From Flavobacteriales bacterium (GTDB lineage Bacteria; Bacteroidota; Bacteroidia; Flavobacteriales_D; Crocinitomicaceae): a stretch of 47,090 bases of DNA. The notes below the pieces were generated by a model. It was not told the origin of the DNA, did not search any database, and worked only from the letters and a program-made list of their open reading frames with translations. The stretch's first letter is position 1; the number at the start of each line of letters is the position of its first letter. The position numbers were made by a program, and so were the translations under genes. Location: positions 1-47,090 of the forward strand of contig VFKM01000103.1 in assembly GCA_009885545.1 (NCBI GenBank), written 5' to 3'. This document shows positions 8,624-17,857 of this stretch, piece after piece.

Positions 8624-9508
8624 TTAAATCAAAACATCCTTCAGCGCAGAGTCTAAAGTTTTAAAATTAAACTCAAATCCTGTTGAGCTCAATTTTTCGT
8701 GAGATGCCTTAACGCCTTCCAAAAGGATAATGGACATTTCACCAAGTATCAATTTTAATATAAAACGAGGTACATTCGGTGCCCAAAAAGATTTATTCAA
8801 TATTTCAGCTATTTTCTGATTGAACTCTTTATTTGGTGTATAACCAGCTATGGTATTATAGGAACCGGCTAAATTCTTATCTATGGTATGTTCAAATACC
8901 CGAACCAAATCAGTTATGTGAATCCAAGCGACATCTTGTTTTCCACTTCCGAGTGGAGATCCTAAGCCTATTTTTATTGCCGGAATCATTTTCTTCAACG
9001 CACCGCCTTCTGAATCTAAAACAACCGCAGTTCTAATCTTTGCAACAACACATTTTGCTAAAAACAAATCTGCACTTTGTTCCCAATCTTTGACTAACTG
9101 AGACAAGTAATCGTTTCCAAAAGGATCACTTTCTACGTGAATTGTGGTAGAATCCTCATATCCGTAACAATTTATACCTGAAGAACAGATAAAGTGACTT
9201 AAATTAGGCATTCTATTCGCTAATGAGAATAAAAATTGATTCGTTTTAATCCTAGAATCAAACAATTCTTTTTTTCGACTTTTTGTCCAACGTTTATCTG
9301 CTATTCCTGCTCCACTCAAATTGATAAGAACATCGACGGATGACAGTATTGATTCATCAATAAGGTTGTTTTGAGGATCCCAAAGAAATTGATTATGCCC
9401 TTTTGGAGATCGTGAGAGTACTGAAACGCTATGTCCTTTTTCGGATAAAAGAGCAACCAATTTCTTTCCAATTAAACCAGTTCCTCCAGCTATTAAAATG
9501 TTCTTCAT
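8624..9508 (-). CDS. TIGR01777 family epimerase (atypical SDR, YfcH-like)
   Basis: This is a nucleotide-sugar-epimerase-like protein of unknown substrate. The 294-aa sequence starts with the Rossmann motif GGTGLIGKKL (residues 8-17). It carries family signatures 'INLSGAGIADKRWT', 'KKELFDSRIKTN', 'SSGINCYGY', 'WIHITDLVRVFEH' and 'GSYNTIAGYTPNKEF', and ends in a DUF1731-like C-terminal part ('VPRFILKLILGEMSIILLEGVKAS'). The length is usual for the family. It lies 30 nt after the GNAT gene on the same strand with no promoter box between, so it is probably the last gene of the maeB-ruvA-sprA operon. It converges on phoH. Confidence 0.92.
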   Translation of the reverse strand: MKNILIAGGTGLIGKKLVALLSEKGHSVSVLSRSPKGHNQFLWDPQNNLIDESILSSVDVLINLSGAGIADKRWTKSRKKELFDSRIKTNQFLFSLANRMPNLSHFICSSGINCYGYEDSTTIHVESDPFGNDYLSQLVKDWEQSADLFLAKCVVAKIRTAVVLDSEGGALKKMIPAIKIGLGSPLGSGKQDVAWIHITDLVRVFEHTIDKNLAGSYNTIAGYTPNKEFNQKIAEILNKSFWAPNVPRFILKLILGEMSIILLEGVKASHEKLSSTGFEFNFKTLDSALKDVLI

Positions 9509-9538
9509 AGTTGTATAACAAGAGGTTTATATATTTGT

Positions 9539-9985
9539 TTAATCAAAGAAAAAGCGCCCATTAATCCATTCCGGATCTAATATTGCATTCTTTTTTTTAT
9601 AAAAATTCAATGCTGGTTCATTCCAATCAAGTACTTGCCAATCCATCCTTTTCACTTTACGATCCTTGGCGATTTGTACAACTTCATCAAATAATTGTGA
9701 TCCGATTCCGGTTCCACGATACTCGGGCAAAACAAAGAAATCTTCAAGGTATAAACATTTACCTTTCCATGTGGAGTAATTGGTATAATAAAGCGCAAAA
9801 CCGATTATTGTATCATTTTGAACGACAACAATGGCCTCACAAATTTTTTCTTCAAACAAATGTTTTTTCAAATCTGGAGCAGAATTAACGACTTCATTTG
9901 GAGCCTTTTCATATTCTGCCAACGCATGAATTAAAGACATTATTGCCACTTCATCACCTTCTTGAGCTGGTCTTGTATAAATCAT
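9539..9985 (-). CDS. GNAT N-acetyltransferase, SSAT/thialysine acetyltransferase-like
   Basis: This 148-aa cytosolic acetyl-CoA-dependent acetyltransferase has the P-loop RGTGIG (residues 90-95) after 'LYLEDFFVLPEY'. Other motifs are 'LAEYEKAPNEV' near the N-terminus and 'WQVLDWNEPALNFYKK', typical of the spermidine/spermine (or thialysine) N-acetyltransferase branch; actual substrate specificity cannot be read. ATG 9985 immediately abuts the stop codon of sprA (TAA at 9988-9986), so it is probably translated from the sprA mRNA. Confidence 0.9.
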   Translation of the reverse strand: MIYTRPAQEGDEVAIMSLIHALAEYEKAPNEVVNSAPDLKKHLFEEKICEAIVVVQNDTIIGFALYYTNYSTWKGKCLYLEDFFVLPEYRGTGIGSQLFDEVVQIAKDRKVKRMDWQVLDWNEPALNFYKKKNAILDPEWINGRFFFD

Positions 9986-12900
9986 TTATTGAACTCCTGC
10001 AAGGTTAAATCTCAAACGAATTCCTGTGCTCATATTTCCAGTTGGAAAAGAAGTCGCAATCTTTGGAGTATTGATTACTTGATCATAATACAATTGAACT
10101 GTCAGGTTTTGAGTCAAGTTATAATCAATCGATGATTTGATTGAAATTACTCGTTGTCCAGCAGTTGCTTGATTAGTGTTTTCAACAATCTTACGAATTA
10201 CAGTTAAGTTGTCACGGAAAGATAAATCAAAGCGGATGTTTAGTGCACTTGCAGGTATTTTATCGAATGGTAATTTTACTTTAGCAAACTTATATCCTGT
10301 TCCAATAACCCATTCATTTCCTCTAACTTCTGTTATTTGATTATTATTTAATGAAAGTGTTGCACTGCGATCCTTCTTAAATTCGAATTTAGTAATCAAT
10401 CCTTGACCTTTAACATTCCAAGTTGCATCTATTCCAATTAACGGAGAGAAACGCTCTGAAATCGTTACATTTTGGATTTGACGGTCAGCTATGAAATTAT
10501 TATTGATATCCACGGCTGATGCATTGCCATTTTCATCGAATTCAGCATTTAGATTTGATTGAAGTCCAGAAACACTTACGGTAGAACTATATGCATGTCG
10601 TACTACAAAATTCTTAACAAATTTCTTGGCAAAAGCCATTTTAGTCAAGCCGTTATAATTAACTGACCAATTTGGTAACGGAACATTTTTAATTGGATTA
10701 ACTGTTTTTGTTGAAATTTCCTTATTAGAATATGCTGTTAAAAATGCACCTGTAACAACTTCCTGTTGAGTTCCACTATATCCAGAGTAATAACCCGAAA
10801 GTAACGGATTTGAATTTGTATTATTCGCACCTAATAATTGAGAAACAAGCACACGGTTGTCTAAAAGGGTTTTGAACGTTTCAGACTGGTAATCTTTGCT
10901 TACCAATGCAAAGGCAGATCCAATAGTTACATTCGTATATGTCAATGTTCCTGTTTCAACCTTACTTTGACTTTCATATTGTTGGGTAGCGTCATTCCAT
11001 CTGAAAAATTCATTCGAATTATTCCCGTAAGTTCTAGTGACGTTTAATTCAATTGCTAAATCTTTCATAGGTTCTAGAGAAGCCCTTAAATTTAAATTTT
11101 GAGAATGCGTTACACTATATTGTTTATTCAGATCTTGATTTTGAACCAACCAACCGTTACTTGCTGCTGTAGTTGCAATATTGTAACCTGTCTCTCTACC
11201 CCAGATATCATAACGTTGTTGTCCAAAGACGAAACCTCCAAGTGGCGCACTAAAGCCATTATTAAACCCAAGTATGCTTGTGCTTTGGTTGTACCCAGGT
11301 AAAAGGGTACCATCATTTAATGCATACGTTCCAGAAACGTTTCTTACCGTCATCACAGCCCTAGCCAAAAATCCAGCAACCGGATGAACTTTTCCATTGC
11401 GTTTCTTTTCATTTTCTTTTTTCTTTTCTTCTCTTTTAGCTATCCTCTTTTCCTTATCTGTCATTTCAGAATCAGGTTTTTTAACTTCTTTTGGGTCAAT
11501 TTCCTCTTTCGGTTTAGCGACCTTTTTATCAGACATAACATCTTTTGCACCTACTGTGCCTCTTCCACCTTTTCCATCAGTATTTACTTTCTTCAAGAAA
11601 GGTACTTTATTATATAAATTCGTAAAATTCATTTGTCCGGTCAAATTAATCGTCCTATTGTTCTGAATAATATTTCCAAATTCTGATTGACCTAAAGGTG
11701 CACGTTGCCAATTATATGTACCACCATATTTAACATTTGCAGTCATCCAATCAGTTGCCGGGAATTTATCTAAAGGCAAATTATAATTCACACTATAATT
11801 ATGAGAATAATCCATCGTTTTACCAAAAGAAGACATTTGTGAACTTATTGTGTCTTTAAATGCTTGATAGCCATTAGGATCAAGTTTTCTATCAACTCTT
11901 TCATTTCCTTCTTCGAAAATTGATCTGTTAGTTGCGGCAAAAGTCACTTTTAGATTTTTTGTGACATCATATCCAAGGTTATAAACTCTATTCCATGTAA
12001 ATCTTTTGATATAAACAGGCTGAAATTCATAATCTGGTACCATGTTATTTCTTACTTGTCTTTCATTATATGATCTAACTAAATCATTTGTAAATGAAAT
12101 ATTCTTAGGTGTCAAGTAAAGATTAAAATCTTTCACCAATGCTAACCATTTTGATTTCTGAACAAATTTTAATTTTTTAAATGGCTCCAATGGTTTAACA
12201 GTAAACGAGTAATTATAATTTAACCCTCCATTCCATGTCTTTGTTCTATCGTAATTGGTATTGAAATCTCTATGCAAGTTTTCAGAAAAAGCATAGTTCG
12301 CCGACCAATTTGAAATTCGCCAGAAATGTGCTGTTGAACCAGCTTTCGCTTCCTTTCTTACGTTTGTGAAATTATAAGACTTCCTTTCTGTAAAATCTTG
12401 CCCTAATTTGGCTTTTTCTTTTCGCGTTGAATCATAATCTGCTAAACGAACATCAGGACTGAATGGATCGTATTCAGGATTTATTAATCCCAAAGAATAC
12501 CCATAAAAGAAAGGTAAGGAAACGCCTGCTTGGCGACCAAAAAATTGGCCCAATTGAACATTCGCATTCATATCAACACCTATCCTTTCATTTCTCTGAC
12601 GCTCTTGAACACGACTTTCAACACTTCCCCAGTTGATTCCGGAATAATTCCCTGACATGTTTACATTAGCAAAATCAGCCAATTGCAATTTCGCTTGGGC
12701 AATTGCAGCAGAACCACCTTCACTAATAAAATCAGTTAATCTCAATTCATTAATCCAGATAATTGCACATTCTGCCTCTCCATTATCCGGCCAAGGGTTC
12801 AATTCTGTTTTACTCGGATTACGGATCCCAACCATAATCGTTTTGATTCCTTGTAAATTTGGACTTCCTTTTACTTTTAGTCTTCGTAATGGGTTTGCTG

Positions 12901-15900
12901 GATCTTCTCCAAGATACTCTATGACATAAGAAAGCGTTGAACTTCCTCCATCAATCAATTCATTTCTCTTCTTTTTCAAATTCAAAAGATCATCAAAGAC
13001 TATTTCAACGTTATTGGCTTCAGGCCAAATGTCTTCTGGCAAAGTAGCACCCCATTGTGTTTTATCCAATGGCATCTCGTACTCATAATAATTATCATTA
13101 AAATCTGTTCCTAATCGAACGAAAAGGGTTAAATCTTGATTATTCAAAGGCAAAGAAGCTAATACTTCTTCGGCATGAACATACATTTTTAATTTCTTAT
13201 ATGTACGAACATCGAATTGTACATTTTTGTATGCCGCTCTAGCATCACCATCCTGTAAATTACAAATGTCCAATACTAGAGATTGCTCATTTAATTGTCT
13301 TTCATAAACTTGAGAAGGATCTATTTCACGAACAATTCCTGGTGGAATTTCATATTTAATTGGCGTTCGTTGATCATTTTCTTCAACATTCACTGCACCA
13401 ATATTGAAAGTTGTTAAATTAGGATCAGTCTGAACATTTTCTCCAGGTTGAGTGAGATCTTCAGCATACCTTCTCCATTCTCCTCTGATAAATTCAAGTC
13501 GAGCAAAACGCAATAAAACTTCTTCATCAAATCCTTTCATAAACATTCTCATGAAACGAATAGATCTAAAATCTTGAATTCCATTTACCTTTTTCTCAAA
13601 CTCCTTTATTGGAATTTTTACTTGAATCCAACGTTCTGTTTTTGTGCCGTTGGTGTATGGCTGAATATTGGTAATGAAATTCTTCCCTACAACTAAATCA
13701 TTTGGTCTTAAACTTAAACGATATTGAAAGTAACTTTCAGATTCTGAAAGATTGTTATCTTGATTAATATCTTCAATGTCAGGTGTATTTGTTCCTTGTG
13801 TAGGATATGCGTCAACATTTGCTGTGTCGGACATTTCTGTGGTTGGAGAATTTCCTTCAGAGCCATTAAACAATTTGTACCGCTCCAATATATTAAGTGT
13901 ATCCGCATCATAATTATCGTCACGGTAATAATTAAAATCATCATTTGATGGATCCTGTATCATTCGTGCTTTAGCTGTGGCAGACAATGTTGCATTGTTT
14001 TGAACCCAATTTACATAATTTTGGAAAGCAACTTTTTCTTGTGTATTATTCCAACCATCTAACCCAATATCTTGGTTTAATCTAGATGATGGATCCGTAT
14101 CGAATGCATTAACTACAACTTGTTGGGTAGAAACACGTGCCCAAGCAGTAGTATCCAAATCATCATTTATCGAAACACCCGTAGGGGGCAGACCATTTTC
14201 GAAACTTTTTCTTGAATCAGCTAATACATCTTCGGAAATATTTCCAAGATTGAAATACAAGTCTCCACCATTGTGCGGACTACTTGGATTTACATTTTCC
14301 GCATCATCATTAAAAGGATCTAATATCCAAAATTGGATGAATTCAATATTCGTTTGTTCAAAATCATTGGTAGTCAAAGAACGCATAATACCACCCCATC
14401 TATTTTCTGGATTTACAAACGTCCCATCTGGATTTACGGTGTTTGTAGTGTCGTAATTATACATCCCTCGTTCCAATGGATAATAAGCCAATTCTAATAA
14501 AGGAATATTCGGAATAGAGCCATACTGTTGTTGTAAATTCGGGAAAATATCCGTTTGATTCACCAAACGCATTCTACTATCTGCCAACATAGTTGGATCA
14601 TCTTTTATATGCTGTGGTGTAAGTGAATTACTTTGATAGAATAAAGGGTCAATCAAGTACCAACATGCTTTTGCGCGTTTATATCCTGCCGTTAAATTTT
14701 TCGCGTCTCCTTCAGGGAAAAGATCGGGCTGACCTTGAGGTACAGATGCTAATCTCCATGAACTAACAGAACGTAAGTCGATTGCACTTTGAGCTCCTTC
14801 AAAATCGTCAATATAGGATGTCCCATCCTTATTTATTGCTTTCGGTTGACCAGGAATCAAATGTGCAAATTCTCCAGTAAACGAGAAAGTAGATTTCTGT
14901 GTTGTGGAAATAACAGGTAGTAAATCCACCAATTTCGTAAGGAAAGGAACGTCCGTTTTGAAAGCAATATCTGCACCTATTATATTATTTTTAAATGGTT
15001 CACTTCCAAAATCAACTTTTTGCGTGACGGGACGTTCCATCATTCTAAGCCAACTACCTCCAATATTCAATCTATCACTAAAACGATAGTTGTAATGCCC
15101 TCCAATTAATGACCTGGCTTGGAATCCAAATACAGAATTGCTTTCTATCGAAATTTTAATTGGCGTATTTGATTCTAAAATACCAGTATTAAGGATTTTT
15201 ACTCGACCCAAATTGTAATCAACAGTAAAGTCAGTTCCTTCCGTTAATTTTATCCCTCCAGCAGTTACAGTTACGGCGCCTGGAGGCACATTTAGGGCGT
15301 TCAATGGAATATCTGAAGTAATCGATGATTGATATTCTCCTTTGAAACTAAATCTATTTTTACTTGGAATTTGTTGAGCAGCCGTTTTCGTTGAATCGTA
15401 AAGTTCAGTATAAGAAACTTGATTAATTACTACTTGAGGAATTCCAACAGCATCCAGTTTTGCAGCTAATGTTTTACCAAAAGGTTCAATTGTCGAGAAA
15501 TAAATTCTGCCATTTTTGGTATTAATTGTCCCTCCATTTTCAGCTCTATTTCCTACAAAAGTTAAAGGCACATAATCAAAAACACCGTCAGAAAAAGGTT
15601 GATTATTTTGATTCAATTTATCCATATCCAAGAGGGTGACAATTTGCTTGTCGTCAACTCCTGTCATAGGGAAAAATGGAACTAATAAAGATGTTTGTGG
15701 GTTATTGTACAACAAGTCTATTCTAAAACCTGTTTGATCAACCTGATATGCTCCTATAGAATAAACATTCTTCATCATCAAATCCCACACTTTATTTTGA
15801 GGACTTGTAATAGTTGGTTTCATTAATTTCAATATTAGAGCTTGCTGACCCGCGACTCCATCTGTTGAAAATTCTCCGACTTGATATGTTTCTCCTCGAT

Positions 15901-17278
15901 AAGTATATTCGTAAGCTACCGCTAAAACCTCATCATTATTCAATGGCAAATTCAAAGATATATAACCCAAAAGAGCGTTGTAAGAATATTCTTGTTCTGT
16001 TAATTTACGAGCGTTTTCAACTTTTTCATAATGTACTGCCTGTTGAAAAGGACCTGGACTTGTAACTTGGGAACTTAAAGCTGAAACAGCATTTGAGAAA
16101 CCACGCACCAAAGGTTGATTGGACGCCCATTCATAGAGCCCATTCGCTTCATTATCGGGAAATTCATTTGTTGACAAACTGCCCGGATTTCCTTGGCAAT
16201 TTTCTTGTTTAGCTTCCCCCAAATCAGAAAATGCAATAATGTTTCTAGTATTTTCAGTATTATTAGTTCGATTTGTTAACCAAACTTCCATACGCGTAAT
16301 ATAGGCTGAAGAACTAACAATTGGGATAGTTGACATCGCTTCATCGTAGTGATCTCTGTGGTAAAGATTAACAAAATAATGCCTGTTTGCTTCGTAATTG
16401 TCTGCTCCTAATTCAAATCGTTGAACTTGGGCTTTTCCTGTAATATTAATTTCTTGACGTTTTCCTTTTGAGGACGCTGCAATCAAATCGACTGTCGATC
16501 GACCAAATTTCAATTGTGTCTTAACACCAAATAAAGTCTGAGAACCTTGAATTAATGAAGTAGGTAATTGCATTGAGACATTCCCTAATTCTATTTTTTG
16601 CATTATTTGATCTTCATCTCCTGTATATTCCAACTTAGAAATATTATCAAAATCAAATGCTGCTTGTGTATTATAACTTGTACCTATTTTTAACTTAGTT
16701 CCAATTTGTCCAACTAAATTCAATTGAATTTGTTGTTGAAAATCAAACCGTGTAATTTTTCTTTGTTTTACCGGCAATATCGGATTATCATATCTCGAAG
16801 AGTTAACACCAAATGACAATTCCACGGAACCTGCTGGACGAATTGTAATTTGATCGGAGCCAAAGAAATTTTCAAATGCCTTACTTCCAATTTTAATTGG
16901 AAACTCCATCGGTTGATTTTCAGCTGTTTGCTCATCAATTTTTTCCTTCCAATTTTCTCTCAATGATTTTTGACGTTCAAACTCTAAATATTCCTCGAGA
17001 GTCATCATTGAAGGATTTCTATAATTCAATCCTGAACCCATTGTTTCTTTGAACACATAAGTTCCTGTAATTGGATCGTAAACAATTGTAGAATTTAGAG
17101 AAGTTGGATCCCCTAAATCAAAGCTTTGTGGTTGAGTTTGAGTTGGATCAAGGTAGTTTTGGATAGGGAATTGCAACGTATCTTGTGCATAGAATATGCT
17201 AGAAAAAAGTCCACACGAAAAAATTAACAATTTTATTGTCGAATTCGTTGTAATAAGTAGGCTTTCTATTAATCTCAA
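9986..17278 (-). CDS. sprA: SprA/Sov: gliding motility and type IX secretion outer-membrane translocon protein
   Basis: The 2430-aa protein belongs to the SprA (Sov) family, known as the giant outer-membrane beta-barrel through which T9SS cargo leaves the cell. Seen here: an N-terminal hydrophobic signal (LLIFSCGLFSSIFYAQ), the region 'YDPITGTYVFKETMG' and 'MTLEEYLEFERQKS', repeated barrel blocks, and a C-terminus rich in alternating strands ending 'TGIRLRFNLAGVQ'. A Lys/Glu-rich, probably disordered insertion lies near residues 1916-1961 (about 11395-11530). No ATG or GTG exists in frame between the upstream stop (17291-17293) and the signal peptide. TTG 17278, one base after the ruvA stop, is the best start. 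It is the third gene of the maeB-ruvA-sprA operon, with GNAT abutting downstream. Confidence 0.96.
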   Translation of the reverse strand: MRLIESLLITTNSTIKLLIFSCGLFSSIFYAQDTLQFPIQNYLDPTQTQPQSFDLGDPTSLNSTIVYDPITGTYVFKETMGSGLNYRNPSMMTLEEYLEFERQKSLRENWKEKIDEQTAENQPMEFPIKIGSKAFENFFGSDQITIRPAGSVELSFGVNSSRYDNPILPVKQRKITRFDFQQQIQLNLVGQIGTKLKIGTSYNTQAAFDFDNISKLEYTGDEDQIMQKIELGNVSMQLPTSLIQGSQTLFGVKTQLKFGRSTVDLIAASSKGKRQEINITGKAQVQRFELGADNYEANRHYFVNLYHRDHYDEAMSTIPIVSSSAYITRMEVWLTNRTNNTENTRNIIAFSDLGEAKQENCQGNPGSLSTNEFPDNEANGLYEWASNQPLVRGFSNAVSALSSQVTSPGPFQQAVHYEKVENARKLTEQEYSYNALLGYISLNLPLNNDEVLAVAYEYTYRGETYQVGEFSTDGVAGQQALILKLMKPTITSPQNKVWDLMMKNVYSIGAYQVDQTGFRIDLLYNNPQTSLLVPFFPMTGVDDKQIVTLLDMDKLNQNNQPFSDGVFDYVPLTFVGNRAENGGTINTKNGRIYFSTIEPFGKTLAAKLDAVGIPQVVINQVSYTELYDSTKTAAQQIPSKNRFSFKGEYQSSITSDIPLNALNVPPGAVTVTAGGIKLTEGTDFTVDYNLGRVKILNTGILESNTPIKISIESNSVFGFQARSLIGGHYNYRFSDRLNIGGSWLRMMERPVTQKVDFGSEPFKNNIIGADIAFKTDVPFLTKLVDLLPVISTTQKSTFSFTGEFAHLIPGQPKAINKDGTSYIDDFEGAQSAIDLRSVSSWRLASVPQGQPDLFPEGDAKNLTAGYKRAKACWYLIDPLFYQSNSLTPQHIKDDPTMLADSRMRLVNQTDIFPNLQQQYGSIPNIPLLELAYYPLERGMYNYDTTNTVNPDGTFVNPENRWGGIMRSLTTNDFEQTNIEFIQFWILDPFNDDAENVNPSSPHNGGDLYFNLGNISEDVLADSRKSFENGLPPTGVSINDDLDTTAWARVSTQQVVVNAFDTDPSSRLNQDIGLDGWNNTQEKVAFQNYVNWVQNNATLSATAKARMIQDPSNDDFNYYRDDNYDADTLNILERYKLFNGSEGNSPTTEMSDTANVDAYPTQGTNTPDIEDINQDNNLSESESYFQYRLSLRPNDLVVGKNFITNIQPYTNGTKTERWIQVKIPIKEFEKKVNGIQDFRSIRFMRMFMKGFDEEVLLRFARLEFIRGEWRRYAEDLTQPGENVQTDPNLTTFNIGAVNVEENDQRTPIKYEIPPGIVREIDPSQVYERQLNEQSLVLDICNLQDGDARAAYKNVQFDVRTYKKLKMYVHAEEVLASLPLNNQDLTLFVRLGTDFNDNYYEYEMPLDKTQWGATLPEDIWPEANNVEIVFDDLLNLKKKRNELIDGGSSTLSYVIEYLGEDPANPLRRLKVKGSPNLQGIKTIMVGIRNPSKTELNPWPDNGEAECAIIWINELRLTDFISEGGSAAIAQAKLQLADFANVNMSGNYSGINWGSVESRVQERQRNERIGVDMNANVQLGQFFGRQAGVSLPFFYGYSLGLINPEYDPFSPDVRLADYDSTRKEKAKLGQDFTERKSYNFTNVRKEAKAGSTAHFWRISNWSANYAFSENLHRDFNTNYDRTKTWNGGLNYNYSFTVKPLEPFKKLKFVQKSKWLALVKDFNLYLTPKNISFTNDLVRSYNERQVRNNMVPDYEFQPVYIKRFTWNRVYNLGYDVTKNLKVTFAATNRSIFEEGNERVDRKLDPNGYQAFKDTISSQMSSFGKTMDYSHNYSVNYNLPLDKFPATDWMTANVKYGGTYNWQRAPLGQSEFGNIIQNNRTINLTGQMNFTNLYNKVPFLKKVNTDGKGGRGTVGAKDVMSDKKVAKPKEEIDPKEVKKPDSEMTDKEKRIAKREEKKKENEKKRNGKVHPVAGFLARAVMTVRNVSGTYALNDGTLLPGYNQSTSILGFNNGFSAPLGGFVFGQQRYDIWGRETGYNIATTAASNGWLVQNQDLNKQYSVTHSQNLNLRASLEPMKDLAIELNVTRTYGNNSNEFFRWNDATQQYESQSKVETGTLTYTNVTIGSAFALVSKDYQSETFKTLLDNRVLVSQLLGANNTNSNPLLSGYYSGYSGTQQEVVTGAFLTAYSNKEISTKTVNPIKNVPLPNWSVNYNGLTKMAFAKKFVKNFVVRHAYSSTVSVSGLQSNLNAEFDENGNASAVDINNNFIADRQIQNVTISERFSPLIGIDATWNVKGQGLITKFEFKKDRSATLSLNNNQITEVRGNEWVIGTGYKFAKVKLPFDKIPASALNIRFDLSFRDNLTVIRKIVENTNQATAGQRVISIKSSIDYNLTQNLTVQLYYDQVINTPKIATSFPTGNMSTGIRLRFNLAGVQ

Positions 17279-17279
17279 A

Positions 17280-17855
17280 TTATAAAATTTTCAATGCTTC
17301 TTTAATTAATTTTTCCACTGATTCATCACTTACTGCGATCTTATCAATGGCCTTTTCTGCAGATTTCTTATCAAAACCCAAAGAAACCAATGCAGTTAAC
17401 GCATCAAATCGATTTGTATTGTTTTGATTAAAAATATTTTCGCTCGAAAAGACAATTTTTAACATTTTATCTTTTAAATCAATAATTACCCTTTGCGCAG
17501 TTTTGGCCCCAATTCCTTTGATACTTTGAATAGTCTGTACATCTTCTATTTGAATGGCATGGGCAATTTCGTCGGGAACAAGTGATGAAAGCATAATCAT
17601 TGCTGTATTTGGTCCGATTCCTGAAACAGAAATTAAATGATTAAACATTTCGCGCTCTTCCTTACTTGAAAAACCATAAAGAATTTGTGCATCCTCTCGG
17701 ACAATCAATTTTGTATAGATTTTTAATGCTTCAACTGAACCAATAGACGAAAAAGTGTTCAATGAAATTTTCACTTCATAACCTACACCTCCACATTCAA
17801 TGATTAATTCCGTGGGATTTTTTTCAACTAATTTACCGTTTAAATGTCCGATCAT
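17280..17855 (-). CDS. ruvA: Holliday junction branch migration protein RuvA
   Basis: RuvA binds four-way DNA junctions and loads the RuvB motor. The 191-aa protein has the N-terminal OB-fold ('MIGHLNGKLVEKNPTELIIE', 'GGVGYEV'), the paired helix-hairpin-helix motifs 'VSGIGPNTAMIML' and 'IKGIGAKTAQRVI', and the C-terminal RuvB-binding domain ('ALTALVSLGFDKKSAEKAID'). Length is normal. It starts 2 nt after the maeB stop and ends one base before the sprA TTG, so the three genes are almost certainly one transcription unit. No ruvB or ruvC is in the window. Confidence 0.97.
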   Translation of the reverse strand: MIGHLNGKLVEKNPTELIIECGGVGYEVKISLNTFSSIGSVEALKIYTKLIVREDAQILYGFSSKEEREMFNHLISVSGIGPNTAMIMLSSLVPDEIAHAIQIEDVQTIQSIKGIGAKTAQRVIIDLKDKMLKIVFSSENIFNQNNTNRFDALTALVSLGFDKKSAEKAIDKIAVSDESVEKLIKEALKIL

Positions 17856-17857
17856 TT

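Noticed and set aside
11384-11666. Phe-rich hydrophobic plus-strand ORFs antisense to sprA
   Set aside because: The Phe/Ser/Leu richness is the complement of the Lys/Glu-rich codons of the SprA insertion. There is no promoter box or homology.
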